Source: Methylobacterium amylolyticum (GTDB lineage: Bacteria > Pseudomonadota > Alphaproteobacteria > Rhizobiales > Beijerinckiaceae). From it: 64,000 bases of DNA. The DNA lies in assembly GCF_030700245.1 (NCBI RefSeq), contig NZ_JAUYZI010000006.1, positions 122,393-186,392 of the forward strand. The letters run 5' to 3'. Each line of letters opens with the position of its first letter. Positions within the stretch are counted from its first letter, which is position 1. The notes below the pieces were generated by a model. That model did no database searches. It saw nothing but the letters and a program-made list of their open reading frames with translations, and was not told the origin of the DNA. Of this stretch, positions 41,332-51,173 are shown piece after piece. The position numbers were made by a program, and so were the translations under genes.

Positions 41332-42057
41332 TCAATCCCCGTCCGGCGCCACCGCCCGCCCGGGAGCGCCGCGGTAGCCCGTGGCCAGGACGTAGAGCTC
41401 GCTCGAATCGGCCCGGCTCGCCGCCGGCTTGACGTGGCGCACGGTGGTGAAGTCGCGCTTCAGGTCGGCGAGCAGGCCGCCCTCGGTGCCGCCCTGGAGC
41501 ACCTTGGCGAGGTAGGCGCCGCCCGGGGCCAGCACCTCGCGGGCGAATTCGGCCGCGGTCTCGGCGAGCCCGATGATGCGCAGGTGGTCGGTCTTCTTGT
41601 GGCCGGTGGCGTTGGCGGCCATGTCGGACAGGACGAGGTCGGCCGGGCCGCCGAGGAGGCCGGTGAGCTGGGCCGGCGCGGACGCGTCGAGGAAGTCGAG
41701 GGTGATGAACTCCACCCCCGCCATCGGCTCGATCGGCAGCAGGTCGATGCCCACCACCCGGCCGGAGGGCCCCACCACCCGGGCGGCGACCTGCGACCAG
41801 CCCCCCGGCGCCGCGCCGAGGTCGACCACCCGCTGGCCCGGCCGCAGCAGCCGGTAGCGCTCGTCCATCTCCAGGAGCTTGTAGGCCGCGCGGGAGCGGT
41901 AGCCCTCGCGCTTGGCCCGGGCGACGTAGGGGTCGTTGAGCTGGCGCTCCAGCCAGCGCTTCTGCGACAGGGTGCGCCCGCGCCCGGTCTTCACCCGCTG
42001 CTTGAGGTCGCCGCGCACGCCCCCGGTGGAGCCCGCGCCGCCGCGCCGGTCGGTCAT
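41332..42057 (-). CDS. rlmE: 23S rRNA (uridine-2552-2'-O)-methyltransferase, 241 aa
   Basis: Methylates U2552 in the ribosomal A-loop. The SAM fold ([50 protein letters not shown]) holds the KDKE tetrad: Lys in [11 protein letters not shown], Asp in SDMAANA, Lys in [10 protein letters not shown], Glu in [13 protein letters not shown] at 42057; 25 bases after the ppx/gppA-type stop, so likely co-transcribed, as is common in alphaproteobacteria. Confidence 0.93.
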   Translation of the reverse strand: MTDRRGGAGSTGGVRGDLKQRVKTGRGRTLSQKRWLERQLNDPYVARAKREGYRSRAAYKLLEMDERYRLLRPGQRVVDLGAAPGGWSQVAARVVGPSGRVVGIDLLPIEPMAGVEFITLDFLDASAPAQLTGLLGGPADLVLSDMAANATGHKKTDHLRIIGLAETAAEFAREVLAPGGAYLAKVLQGGTEGGLLADLKRDFTTVRHVKPAASRADSSELYVLATGYRGAPGRAVAPDGD

Positions 42058-42082
42058 CGCCGGATCCTCGTGCGCAGGCCGC

Positions 42083-43153
42083 TCATCGCACCGGTCTCCG
42101 GTTCCACACGCCGTCCTCGCGCATCATGTTCATCAGGAGCCCCTCGCGCAGGCCGCGGTCGGCGATGCGCAGGCGCTCGGCGGGGAAGGCCCGGCGGATC
42201 GCCTCCAGGATCGCGCAGCCCGCGAGCACGAGATCGGCCCGGTCGCGCCCGATGCAGGGGTTGTCGGCGCGCTGCTCCAGGCGGGTGTCGAGCAGGTCGT
42301 CGATCGCCGCCTCGACCTCGGCGTCCTGCATCCACAGGCCGTCGACCCGGCGGCGCTCGTAGCGCACCAGCCGCAGGTGCATCGCCGCGATCGTCGTCAC
42401 CGTGCCCGAGGTGCCGAGCAGGTGGAAGTGCGGCGCGGTGGCCGCGGGGGCGGCGCGCAGCGCGAAGGCCGAGAGCTTCTCGGCCACCTCCTCGACCATG
42501 CCCTCGAACATCCGCCGGGTCACCTCGGCGCCGCCGTGGCGCTCGGCCAGCGTCACCACGCCCACCGGCAGCGAGTCCCAGGCGCGGATGCGCAGGGTGG
42601 GGTCGGTGGAGGGGTTGGCCGCGGCCCCGTCGAGCCACGCGATCTCGGTGGAGCCGCCGCCGATGTCGAAGATCACCACCGATTCCGCGGCCGGGTCGGC
42701 GAGCGCCGCGCAGCCGGTGACCGCGAGGTAGGCCTCGGTCTGCCGGTCGACGATCTCCAGGTCGAGGCCGACGCCCCGGCGGACCCGCTCGACGAAGGCG
42801 GCGCCGTTCACCGCGAGCCGGCACGCCTCGGTGGCGATGATCTTGGCGCGGCGCACGCCGCGGGCCTGCATCTTGCCCCGGCAGATCCGCAGCGCCTCGA
42901 CGGTGCGCTCGATCGCCGCCTCGCTCAGCCGGTCCGAGGTGCCGAGCCCCTCGCCGAGCCGGACGATGCGCGAGAACGCGTCGATCACCCGGAAGCCGCT
43001 GAAGGTCGGCTCAGCGATCAGCAGGCGGCAATTGTTGGTCCCGAGGTCGAGCGCCGCGTAGGCGCGCTTGCGCTCCCGGGGCGGCGCTGGTTGGGGCGGT
43101 CCTGCGCCCGCGGTGGGACGGGCTGGCGCGGCCGCGGCGGTCTCGTCCCTCAT
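42083..43153 (-). CDS. Ppx/GppA-family phosphatase, 356 aa
   Basis: Actin-like ASKHA fold. Phosphate-1 motif [18 protein letters not shown], phosphate-2 [17 protein letters not shown], catalytic Glu in [13 protein letters not shown] and the adenosine-type motif [15 protein letters not shown]. These enzymes cut polyphosphate or convert pppGpp to ppGpp. Length fits the short alphaproteobacterial type without the C-terminal HD domain. ATG at 43153. Operon with rlmE. Confidence 0.88.
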   Translation of the reverse strand: MRDETAAAAPARPTAGAGPPQPAPPRERKRAYAALDLGTNNCRLLIAEPTFSGFRVIDAFSRIVRLGEGLGTSDRLSEAAIERTVEALRICRGKMQARGVRRAKIIATEACRLAVNGAAFVERVRRGVGLDLEIVDRQTEAYLAVTGCAALADPAAESVVIFDIGGGSTEIAWLDGAAANPSTDPTLRIRAWDSLPVGVVTLAERHGGAEVTRRMFEGMVEEVAEKLSAFALRAAPAATAPHFHLLGTSGTVTTIAAMHLRLVRYERRRVDGLWMQDAEVEAAIDDLLDTRLEQRADNPCIGRDRADLVLAGCAILEAIRRAFPAERLRIADRGLREGLLMNMMREDGVWNRRPVR

Positions 43154-43268
43154 CGGCGCGGCCGTGGATCTCTCATGTCGGCCCGGGGCGGACCGCCCGG
43201 CCTGTCTCGTGGCCGCAGACCCTACAACGTCGAGAGCGAACTGCAACGTCCGGACGGGGCGCCCGTCC

Positions 43269-43742
43269 TCAGGCGAACGCCTTCATCGCCCCCGCCGCCC
43301 GGGGGATCGGCCGCAGCAGGCTCTTGACCTGCGAGTAGGGGCGGGGGCGGTTGATCACCTCGTCGAGGCGCGACCACAGGGTCTTGGGCGAGAACGGCTT
43401 GGCGATGATCTCGTTGACGCCGAGCCCCACCGCCCGGTCGACGACGTTGCGCCGGGGCTGGGCCAGCATCAGGATGATCGGCACGGTGGGGCAGGGGGAG
43501 GTCGACGGGGTGCGGGCCAGCCGGATGAACTCCTCGCCGGACAGGATCGACAGGTCCCAGTCGATGATCGAGATGTCGGGCTTGCTCTCGGCCAGCACGC
43601 CCAGCGCCTCGGCCCCGTCAGGGGCCTCCAGCACGCGCTTGATGCCCACCCGCATGAGCATGTCGCGCACGATGCGGCGGATGTAGAGGCTCTCGTCGAC
43701 GACGAGGGCGGAGAGGTCGGGGAAGGTCGGGGTCGCGATCAT
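43269..43742 (-). CDS. CheY-like single-domain response regulator, 157 aa
   Basis: Receiver domain: acidic VVDES (Asp16), phosphoacceptor Asp61 (ISIIDWDLSI), switch Lys115 (IIAKPFSPK). The usual Thr/Ser near 93 is within ILMLAQ and seems absent. A 30-residue C-terminal tail follows (YSQVKSLLRPIPRAAG). It has no output domain, so it would act by protein contact. No histidine kinase is adjacent. ATG at 43742. Confidence 0.85.
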   Translation of the reverse strand: MIATPTFPDLSALVVDESLYIRRIVRDMLMRVGIKRVLEAPDGAEALGVLAESKPDISIIDWDLSILSGEEFIRLARTPSTSPCPTVPIILMLAQPRRNVVDRAVGLGVNEIIAKPFSPKTLWSRLDEVINRPRPYSQVKSLLRPIPRAAGAMKAFA

Positions 43743-44016
43743 GCACGGGCGTCCTGGGACGCACCCTACGGCCCCGGAGCTTTGCATTTCGCTAACGAGC
43801 CCGGCCCTCGGGACCGATGCTTGCCGCGAGAAAGTGACGAAACGGATCCGTTTGGGACGGGAGGGACCTTGCGGTCAAGGCCCGATTGCGTCAGGACTGG
43901 GGCGTTATTCTTGGTTACCGCGACCGGGGTAATGATAGTGCGGGGCGTGGGCTGTCTGGGATGGCGCGCACGCGGTATTCGGGACAAGGGCGGCGGACGG
44001 TTTTTGCGAGCTTTCT

Positions 44017-44805
44017 ATGGGACGTGGTCGTGACTTCAGGGGGCCGCAGAAGCGCGGCTTCGACGAGAGTGGTGAGCCGCGGTGGGGTGATCCGACCCCG
44101 CCCGGTGGCGGATACGGCAGCGGCGGCTACGGCGGCGGCGGCGGTGGCGGTTACGGGGGCGGCGGGTTCGGCGGGGGCGACCGCTTCGGCGGCGGCTCGT
44201 CGCGCGGCGGCCCGGCACCGGTGGCTTCCGGCCCGGAGCGTGACGCCACGGTCAAGTGGTTCAACAAGGAGAAGGGCTTCGGCTTCGTCGAGCTGGGCGA
44301 CGGCTCGGGCGATGCCTTCCTCCACATCCGCGCTGTCGAGGCGGCGGGTCACGACGACCTGATGCCCGGCACCAAGCTGACGGTCACGACCGCCCAGGGC
44401 CAGAAGGGCCCGCAGGTCACGAGCGTGACGAGCGTCGACACCTCGACCGCCGAGGCGCCCGCGCCCCGGCGCGAGTTCCGCCCGCGCACCGGCGGCTTCG
44501 GCGGCGACCGCTTCGGCGGCGGCGGCGGTGGCGGCTACGGCGGCGACCGCTTCGGCGGTGGCGGCGGTGGCGGCGGGCGCTTCGCCTCCGGCCCGTCCAC
44601 CGAGATGGTCGGCACCGTGAAGTGGTACGACCCGGCCAAGGGCTTCGGCTTCGTGTCGGTCAACGACGGCGGCAAGGACGTGTTCGTCCACCGCTCGGCG
44701 CTGGCCCGCGCCGGCCTCGACTCGCTGGCCGAGGGCCAGCAGGTCACCCTCGGCGTCGTCGAGGGCCAGAAGGGCCGCGAGGCCCAGTCGATCACCGTCG
44801 ACTGA
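44017..44805 (+). CDS. Two-domain cold-shock protein with Gly-rich linkers, 262 aa
   Basis: Two cold-shock domains: residues about 75-140 (DATVKWFNKEKGFGFVELGD, AFLHIRAVEAAG) and 196-262 (GTVKWYDPAKGFGFVSVNDG, DVFVHRSALARAGL). Both have the RNP1-like GFGFV; RNP2 is FLHI and FVHR. Gly/Tyr/Arg-rich repeats precede the first domain and separate the two (GYGGGG, GGDRFGGG), giving a disordered, RGG-like protein that binds single-stranded RNA. Single-domain CspA-like proteins are the norm; the double form is typical of Rhizobiales. ATG at 44017. Confidence 0.9.
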   Translation: MGRGRDFRGPQKRGFDESGEPRWGDPTPPGGGYGSGGYGGGGGGGYGGGGFGGGDRFGGGSSRGGPAPVASGPERDATVKWFNKEKGFGFVELGDGSGDAFLHIRAVEAAGHDDLMPGTKLTVTTAQGQKGPQVTSVTSVDTSTAEAPAPRREFRPRTGGFGGDRFGGGGGGGYGGDRFGGGGGGGGRFASGPSTEMVGTVKWYDPAKGFGFVSVNDGGKDVFVHRSALARAGLDSLAEGQQVTLGVVEGQKGREAQSITVD

Positions 44806-44909
44806 TCGGTCACCGTCGCGGCCGCTTTCCCGCCGCGATGACAGGGATGATGGCGGCGGCGGTCCCGGGTTCGGGGCCGCCGTTTCCGTGTCCGCCGCCC
44901 GAGTCCCGC

Positions 44910-45191
44910 ATGCGCCGCGCCCTGACGCCGACCCTCCTGCTGCTCGCGGCGCTCGCCGGCGCCGCGCCGGCCCGCGCGGAGGATTTCACCGGCTTCTACG
45001 CCGGGATCAACGCCGGCTACGGCTGGGGCCGCAACCGCGACCGCTCCGGGCCCGCCCGCCCGATCGCGCCCGGCCCCGGCCGGGCCGAGTTCGGCTCCGA
45101 TTCCGGCTCCGACCTGCCGCCGAGCGCCGCCGGGGCCGCCGCCGCCCTGCGCCGGTCTGCCCCGCCCGCCCGGGGGGCCGACGCCCGCTGA
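44910..45191 (+). CDS. Secreted protein with truncated outer-membrane-barrel start, 93 aa
   Basis: Signal peptide (1-21, ending PARAE) followed by DFTGFYAGINAGYGWGRNRD, the usual first strand of Omp25/RopB-type beta-barrel porins. The rest of a barrel (about 180 residues) is missing and replaced by a Gly/Ser/Pro-rich end. So it is either a cut-down relative or a remnant. No strong ribosome-binding site. It follows the cold-shock gene after about 100 bases. Confidence 0.45.
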   Translation: MRRALTPTLLLLAALAGAAPARAEDFTGFYAGINAGYGWGRNRDRSGPARPIAPGPGRAEFGSDSGSDLPPSAAGAAAALRRSAPPARGADAR

Positions 45192-45318
45192 CGGGCCGGC
45201 CGACGCCGCCTGCACAACCCTGGGATCGATTTGCTGCGCCGCGGGGTTCCTCGACCGTCAGGCGCCCGGGCCCCGGTCGGCGCCGCACAGGTGGCGTCGC
45301 GGGGGCTGAAGGCGGGAC

Positions 45319-47355
45319 ATGGCCAGAGGGAACCCGGCGCGGCAACCGGAGACGGTGGGGACGCCGTCGCGCACGGCGCGTGTGCCGGCGGCCGAGACGC
45401 CGCGGGCGGCCCTGGCCTCCCCGATCCTCGTGGCCGCCACCATCGTCGCGGGCCTGTATTTCGGCCGCGAGATCTTCATCCCCATCGCCATCGCGCTGCT
45501 GCTGTCCTTCGTGCTCAGTCCGCTGGTGCACCGCCTGCGCCGGCTGCGGGTGCCGCGCGTCCTCGCGGTCGGGCTGACGGTGCTGATGACGCTGGGCATC
45601 GTCGGGGCGCTCGCCGCCCTGATCGGCATCCAGGTGGCGGACCTGTCCGGCGACATTCCCCGCTACCGCGCCACCGTCGAGCGCAAGCTCGAGGCGCTGC
45701 GCGACAGCCCGGCCGGCCACGCCGCCGGCTACGTCGCCAACATCGGCCGGGCGATCCACACCGCCGGCGCCAAGACCGACGGTGCCAAGACCGAGGGCGG
45801 CAAGACGGAGGGCAAGGGGGAGGGGGCCGAGCCCCCGCGCCCGCCCGAGCCGCAACCGGCGCCGGCCGAGCCCGACGGGCGCAAGCCGATCCTCGTCGAG
45901 ATGGCGGCGAGCCCGCCCGGGCCGCTGGAGACGGCGAGCACTCTGCTCGCCCCGGTGCTCCAGCCGCTCGCCACCGCCGGCATCGTGTTCGTGGTGCTGC
46001 TGTTCGTGCTGATGCAGCGCGAAGACCTGCGCGACCGGATGATCCGGCTGGCCGGCTCCAGCGACCTGCACCGCACCACCGTGGCGATGGACGACGCCGC
46101 CAAGCGGCTGAGCCGCTACTTCGTCGCCCAGCTCGCCCTCAACGCCGCCTTCGGCGTGGTGATCGGCATCGGCCTCTACGTCATCGGCGTGCCCAACCCG
46201 GTGCTGTGGGCGATCTTCTCCGCGCTGATGCGGTTCGTGCCCTATCTCGGCGCCTTCCTCTCGGCGCTGCTGCCGATGGCGCTCGCCGCCGCGGTGGAGC
46301 CCGGCTGGAACATGACGATCGCCACGGCGCTGCTGTTCGTCATCCTCGAACCGATCGCCGGGCAGGTGATCGAGCCGATCTTCTACGGCCAGTCCACCGG
46401 CCTGTCGCCGATCGCGGTGCTGGTCTCGGCCCTGTTCTGGACGTGGCTGTGGGGGCCGGTCGGGCTGCTGCTCTCCACCCCGCTCACCGTCTGCCTCGTG
46501 GTGCTCGGGCGCCACGTCGAGCACTTGGAATTCCTCGACGTGCTGTTCGGCGACCGGCCGGCGCTGACGCCGGTCCAGAACGTCTACCAGCGCATCCTGG
46601 CCGGCGATTCCGAGGAGGTGCTGGGCCACGCCGAGCTGACGCTCCAGCAATGCTCGCTGTCCTCCTACTACGACGACGTGGTGCTCAAGGCGCTGGAACT
46701 CGCCGCCCGGGACGCGGCCCGCGGGGTGCTGACCGCCCGCCAGAAGGCGGCGATGCGCTCCGCCCTGGGCGAGCTGATCGACGACCTCGCCGACCGGGCC
46801 GACGCCGCGAAGGGCACCGGGACGGACGGGACCGGCGACGGCCCGTGCAGCCCGCTGCCGCTCCCGCCCGCCCCCGGGGACCTGCCGGAGGCGTGGACGC
46901 GCCCCGGCGCGGTCCTGTGCGTGTCGGGCCGCGGCTTCCTCGACGAGGCCGCCGCGGCGATCCTGGCGCAGATCCTGGAGAAGCGCGGCGTCGGCACCCG
47001 CACCGTGCCCTTCGCCGAGACCGCCTCGGCCCGGATCGGCCGGCTGGAGCCGGGCCCGGCGCGCCTCGCCTGCATCGTCTCCCTGGCCCCGGGCGGCGAG
47101 CCCCGGCACCTGCGCCGGCTGGTGCGCCGCCTCGGCGAGCGGATGCCCGGGGTGCCGCGCCTCGTCGGCCTGTGGCTCGACGCGGCGGGCGAGCAGGGCC
47201 GCGGCGCCGGCGTCGAGGCCGACCGGTGGACCGGCTCCCTGCGCGACACCGTCGAGGCGGTGCTCGCCGCCGCCCAGGACGCGGGCGGCCGGCCGCCGGC
47301 CGAGGCGGAGCGGGCGGAGGCCCCGGCGCGGGCCCCGGCCGAGGCCGGGGCTTGA
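45319..47355 (+). CDS. AI-2E-family permease-like membrane protein, 678 aa
   Basis: The AI-2E transporter/PerM fold: paired helices near the start (SPILVAATIVAGLYFGREIF, ALLLSFVLSPLVHRL), a hydrophilic region with GKTEGKGEGAE repeats, then helices with GIGLYVIGVPNPVLWAIFSA, RFVPYLGAFLSALLPMALAA, PIFYGQSTGLSPIAVLVSAL and WLWGPVGLLLSTPLTVCLVV. The C-terminal 250 residues are a soluble extension beginning QNVYQRILAGDSEEVLGHAE, larger than in E. coli PerM (about 350 aa). Substrate unknown. Confidence 0.8.
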   Translation: MARGNPARQPETVGTPSRTARVPAAETPRAALASPILVAATIVAGLYFGREIFIPIAIALLLSFVLSPLVHRLRRLRVPRVLAVGLTVLMTLGIVGALAALIGIQVADLSGDIPRYRATVERKLEALRDSPAGHAAGYVANIGRAIHTAGAKTDGAKTEGGKTEGKGEGAEPPRPPEPQPAPAEPDGRKPILVEMAASPPGPLETASTLLAPVLQPLATAGIVFVVLLFVLMQREDLRDRMIRLAGSSDLHRTTVAMDDAAKRLSRYFVAQLALNAAFGVVIGIGLYVIGVPNPVLWAIFSALMRFVPYLGAFLSALLPMALAAAVEPGWNMTIATALLFVILEPIAGQVIEPIFYGQSTGLSPIAVLVSALFWTWLWGPVGLLLSTPLTVCLVVLGRHVEHLEFLDVLFGDRPALTPVQNVYQRILAGDSEEVLGHAELTLQQCSLSSYYDDVVLKALELAARDAARGVLTARQKAAMRSALGELIDDLADRADAAKGTGTDGTGDGPCSPLPLPPAPGDLPEAWTRPGAVLCVSGRGFLDEAAAAILAQILEKRGVGTRTVPFAETASARIGRLEPGPARLACIVSLAPGGEPRHLRRLVRRLGERMPGVPRLVGLWLDAAGEQGRGAGVEADRWTGSLRDTVEAVLAAAQDAGGRPPAEAERAEAPARAPAEAGA

Positions 47356-47425
47356 CGGCGCCCCCGCGGCCCCGGCTTCGTCTCCGGGCGGGCCGGGACT
47401 TCCGGCGGACGGGGAAGGGGTGCCG

Positions 47426-48214
47426 ATGAGCGTCGTCGAGCTGGGCCGGTTCATGGACGAACTCGCGCAGGCCTCCGGCCTGGCGATCCTGCCGTTCTTC
47501 CGGGCGCAGTTCGCCCTCGACGACAAGGCGCGGGGGGGCGCGCCGTTCGACCCCGTCACCGAGGCCGACCGGGCGGCGGAGGTGGTGCTGCGCGCGCTGA
47601 TCAAGCAGACGTTCCCCGGCCACGGCATCCTCGGGGAGGAGTTCGGCGCCGAGCACCTGGAGGCCGAGTGCGTCTGGGTGCTCGACCCGATCGACGGCAC
47701 CCGCGCCTTCATCGCCGGGCTGCCGACCTGGGGGACCCTGATCGGGCTGACCCGCAACGGCGTGCCGGTGCGCGGGCTGATGCACCAGCCCTATCTCGGC
47801 GAGCGCTTCACCGGCGACGGGCACACCGCGCGCCTGCGCGGCCCCGCGGGCGAGCGGACCCTGCGCGGGCGGCGCTGCGCGGAGCTGGGCCAGGCGATCC
47901 TCGCCACCACCGACCCGCGCCTGTTCGCGGACGGCGCGGAGGCCGAGCGGTTCCGGGCCATCGAGGGGCGGGTGCGGATGTCGCGCTACGGGGCGGATTG
48001 CTACGCCTACTGCATGCTGGCGGCCGGGCAGATCGACCTCGTGGTCGAGGCCGGGCTGAAGCCCTACGACATCGTCGCGCTGATCCCGATCGTGGAGGGC
48101 GCGGGCGGCCGGGTCACCGCCTGGGACGGCGGCCCCGCCGCCCCGGGCGGCCGGATCGTCGCCGCGGGCGACCCGCGGCTGCACGAGGCGGCCCTGAAGG
48201 TGCTGAACCCGTGA
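47426..48214 (+). CDS. hisN: Inositol-monophosphatase-family protein, probable histidinol-phosphatase, 262 aa
   Basis: The Mg-dependent phosphatase fold: acidic GEEFGAEHLEAE (metal site 1), VWVLDPIDGTRAFIAGLPTW (motif A) and GLKPYDIVALIPIVEGAGGR (motif B). Alphaproteobacteria use this type (HisN) for the histidine step; a 3'(2'),5'-bisphosphate or inositol phosphatase role is the alternative. ATG at 47426; a GTG two codons earlier is also open. Confidence 0.8.
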   Translation: MSVVELGRFMDELAQASGLAILPFFRAQFALDDKARGGAPFDPVTEADRAAEVVLRALIKQTFPGHGILGEEFGAEHLEAECVWVLDPIDGTRAFIAGLPTWGTLIGLTRNGVPVRGLMHQPYLGERFTGDGHTARLRGPAGERTLRGRRCAELGQAILATTDPRLFADGAEAERFRAIEGRVRMSRYGADCYAYCMLAAGQIDLVVEAGLKPYDIVALIPIVEGAGGRVTAWDGGPAAPGGRIVAAGDPRLHEAALKVLNP

Positions 48215-48251
48215 TGCGATATCCCGCTGAACGCCCGGGCGTCGGCGCGCA

Positions 48252-48345
48252 CGCCGTCATCGCGAGCGCAGCGAAGCGACCCAGGGCAGCGCGACCCGAC
48301 AGACCGTGGCGCTGCTGGGTTGCTTCGCTCCGCTCGCAAAAACGG
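48252..48345. repeat. Palindromic intergenic repeat (CGTCATCGCGAGCG type)
   Basis: GTCATCGCGAGCGCAGCGAA...CCAGGG pairs with CTGGGTTGCTTCGCTCCGCT...CG. This is a widespread Rhizobiales REP type. It fills most of the gap between hisN and the next gene. Confidence 0.65.
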
Positions 48346-48410
48346 GCGGAGGCGATCGCGAGAGGGCAGTCGCGCCCGGTCCGCAATCTGCCGGGGACGC
48401 GGAACCCCGC

Positions 48411-49634
48411 ATGCTGCTGACCGCCCTCGTCGCCCTGGCGGTGCTGTGGCCGCGCCTCGACGGCGCGCTGCCGGCGCCCGGCGCGGCCCCGCAGGCGGCC
48501 CCGGCGACGGCCGAGGCGGCCCCGTCCCGCTACGACCCGGCCGCCCGGGCGGTGTCGAACTGGCACGCGCAGACCGGGGAGCACCTGCTGCCCCGGGCGC
48601 TGGCGCTGACCGCGAGCCTGTCCCGGGACCCGCCCTACGTCGCCCGCTGCGTGCGGCTCAACAACGGCTGGTGCATCAAGTCCGCCCGCTGGCCCGGCGA
48701 GATCGGCGCCGACGCCGAGGGGCACACCGCCTTCGCCACCCTCGCCGACGGGGCCGACGCCGCGGCCGGTCTGCTCCGGCGCTACTACCGCGATTACGGC
48801 CGCCGCAGCGCGCTGGCGATCGTGCGCCGCTGGGCGCCCGCCGAGTGCCGCGTCGCCGGCGCGGGATCCGTCCTGCCGGCCCGGGCGGGGGCCGGGCGGG
48901 CGGTGCCGACGCCCGCGGTCTCGGCGGCGGTCGCCCCGCGGGGGATCGGGCGGACGCTGCGGGCCCGCTTCCTCGCCCGCCACCGGCCCGGCGGCGCGCC
49001 GCGGGCGGCGCTGCGGGTGCAGCCCTGGTCGCCGCTGGCGCGGATGGCCGGCCGCCCCGGCGCGCGGCCGGCCCCGTCCCGGGTCCCGTCCTTGGCGGCA
49101 CCCAAGCCGGTGCCCGCCATCGCCGCCGGGATCGAGGCGCCCGCGCGCGTCGCCTCGGCGGCCCGCGCCCCCCTGCGCGGCGCCGACGACCCCACCGCGC
49201 TCCTCGAATCCAAGAGAATCCCGAGCCCGGAGCGGATGGTGATCGAGTCGGCGATGCTGCCGGCCATCGCCGCCGGGCTGCCGCTGCTCGACCTGCGGCT
49301 GCCGGCCCCGCTCTGCTCGGGCGACGAGACGCGCATCCGCGCCTATGCCGGCCGCATCGCCGGCAGCGTCGGCCTGAAGCCCGACGACGACCTGCACCTG
49401 TTCGACGCGGACGGCGCGGCCCTGCCGAACCTCGCGCCCGTCATGCTGGCGATGTCGGCGGTGGAACTCGGCACCCTGCGCGCGAGCCCCGACCTCGTCG
49501 CGGCGGCGATCGGCCGGCTGCCGCCCCCGCGGCAGGCCCGCGCCGCGGAGGCGAGCGGCGTGGCGGGCGGCGCAGGAAGCGGCACGGCGAGCGGCACGGC
49601 GAGCGGCACGGTGGGGGACAGAGCCTTGCGGTAG
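48411..49634 (+). CDS. Hypothetical secreted protein, 407 aa
   Basis: N-terminal hydrophobic stretch (about 1-25) then a domain with NNGWCIKSARWPGEIGADAE, GHTAFATLADGADAAAGLLR and RYYRDYGRRSALAIVRRWAP. The pattern resembles the small domain of some phage P5-type or muramidase-associated proteins that align to peptidoglycan. The middle is Pro/Ala-rich and the end is polar with GTASGTASGT repeats (12-bp tandem near 49575-49611). No catalytic motif seen. Start ATG at 48411. Confidence 0.5.
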   Translation: MLLTALVALAVLWPRLDGALPAPGAAPQAAPATAEAAPSRYDPAARAVSNWHAQTGEHLLPRALALTASLSRDPPYVARCVRLNNGWCIKSARWPGEIGADAEGHTAFATLADGADAAAGLLRRYYRDYGRRSALAIVRRWAPAECRVAGAGSVLPARAGAGRAVPTPAVSAAVAPRGIGRTLRARFLARHRPGGAPRAALRVQPWSPLARMAGRPGARPAPSRVPSLAAPKPVPAIAAGIEAPARVASAARAPLRGADDPTALLESKRIPSPERMVIESAMLPAIAAGLPLLDLRLPAPLCSGDETRIRAYAGRIAGSVGLKPDDDLHLFDADGAALPNLAPVMLAMSAVELGTLRASPDLVAAAIGRLPPPRQARAAEASGVAGGAGSGTASGTASGTVGDRALR

Positions 49635-49702
49635 TCCCCGCCCCGCGCCACCTGTCGCGCGGCATCTCCCACCCGTCCCCGCCTCTCCCGTCCGAGCCGC
49701 TC

Positions 49703-51154
49703 GTGGCCCTCATCCCCTCAAAGTTCGCGGCGCGCGCCGGCTCGGCCATCAAGGCCTTCGCCGAAGCCTCGCACGACATGCTGGTGCAGCCGACGCTGCG
49801 GCTCGGCGTCACCGGGCTCGCGCGCTCGGGCAAGACCGTGTTCACCACGGCGCTGATCCACCACCTCGTCGAGACCCACGCCCTGCCGGCCTTCGCCCCG
49901 GCGCAGGAGGGGCGCCTGCGCCGCGCGCGCCTCGTGCCGCAGCCCGACGACGCCGTGCCGCGCTTCCCCTTCGAGGAGCATTTCGCGACGCTGACCGAGG
50001 CGCGGGCGTGGCCCCGCTCCACCGACCGGATCAGCCAGTTCCGCCTGGAGATCGCCTACGAGCGGGCCGCGGGCTGGCGCACCGGGCCGGCGACGCTGAT
50101 GCTCGACGTGGTCGACTATCCCGGCGAGTGGCTCCTCGACCTCGCGCTGATCGAGACCGGCTACACCGCGTGGTCGCGCGCCACGATCAACGGCACCCGC
50201 CGGCCCGGCCGGGCCGCGGTGGCGGGCCCGTGGCTCGAAGCGCTCAAGGGCTTCGACCCGGCCGCCCCGCTGGACGAGGTCGCGGCCGAGCGGGCGAGCG
50301 ACGCCTTCAAGACCTACCTCGCCGCCCTGCGCGCCGGCCCCGAGGCGGTGGCGACCACGCCGCCGGGGCGGTTCCTGATGCCGGGCGACCTCGCGGGCTC
50401 CCCGGCGCTGACCTTCGCGCCCCTCGACCGGCTGCCCGAGACGATACCCCCCGACAGCCTCGCCGGGCTGATGGAGCGGCGCTTCGAGGCCTACAAGGCG
50501 CGGGTGGTGACGCCGTTCTTCCGCGACCACTTCCAGCGGGTCGACCGGCAGATCGTGCTGGTCGACGTGCTCGCCGCCGTCGATGCCGGGGCCACGGCAC
50601 TCGCCGAGCTGGAGGAGGCGCTGGACGGGGTGCTGCTCAGCCTCAACATCGGCCGCAACTCCGTGCTGTCGAAGCTGTTCGCGCCCCGCGCCGACCGGGT
50701 GCTGTTCGCCGCCACCAAGGCCGACCACCTCCACCAGACCAGCCACGACCGGCTCGACGCGCTGCTGCGCCTGCTCGTCTCCCGGGCCATGCGCCGCACG
50801 GAAGCCGCGGGCGCCCGGGTCGGCACCGTGGCGCTCGCGTCCGTGCGCGCCACCCGCGAGACCACGGTCCACGACGGCGGCGAGAGTTTTCGCGCGGTGG
50901 CGGGGACGCCGGAGGCGGGCGAGGTGGTCGGCGACGAGGTCTTCGACGGCAACGCCGAGGCCGCGGTGTTCCCCGGCGAGCTGCCGGCCCGGCCGGAGGC
51001 CGTGCTGGAGGGGGCGGTGCCCCCCGGCTCGCTCCGCTTCCCGCGCTTCCGGCCGCCGCTGGTGCGCCCCGACGGCCTCGGCCGGGCCGGCCACCTGCCG
51101 CAGATCCGCCTCGACCGGGCCATGCAGTTCCTGATCGGCGACCGCCTCGCCTGA
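49703..51154 (+). CDS. YcjX-family GTPase/ATPase-like protein, 483 aa
   Basis: Walker A GLARSGKTVF near residue 38 and DVVDYPGEWLLDLALI (DxxG-like) near 135. The family block AWSRATINGTRRPGRAAVAG, MPGDLAGSPALTFAPLDRLP and FKTYLAALR are diagnostic of YcjX (DUF463). It occurs with YcjF in the phage-shock region of Proteobacteria and is a GTP-binding protein of unclear role. I use the GTG at 49703. YcjF-like gene follows after 19 bases. Confidence 0.88.
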   Translation: MALIPSKFAARAGSAIKAFAEASHDMLVQPTLRLGVTGLARSGKTVFTTALIHHLVETHALPAFAPAQEGRLRRARLVPQPDDAVPRFPFEEHFATLTEARAWPRSTDRISQFRLEIAYERAAGWRTGPATLMLDVVDYPGEWLLDLALIETGYTAWSRATINGTRRPGRAAVAGPWLEALKGFDPAAPLDEVAAERASDAFKTYLAALRAGPEAVATTPPGRFLMPGDLAGSPALTFAPLDRLPETIPPDSLAGLMERRFEAYKARVVTPFFRDHFQRVDRQIVLVDVLAAVDAGATALAELEEALDGVLLSLNIGRNSVLSKLFAPRADRVLFAATKADHLHQTSHDRLDALLRLLVSRAMRRTEAAGARVGTVALASVRATRETTVHDGGESFRAVAGTPEAGEVVGDEVFDGNAEAAVFPGELPARPEAVLEGAVPPGSLRFPRFRPPLVRPDGLGRAGHLPQIRLDRAMQFLIGDRLA

Positions 51155-51173
51155 CTTTTTTTGGACCTTCTCG

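Noticed and set aside
45007..47757. 916-codon open frame on the reverse strand
   Set aside because: It is antisense to the AI-2E-type permease. High G+C makes long shadow frames; the composition is Arg/Gly/Pro-rich and no domain is visible.
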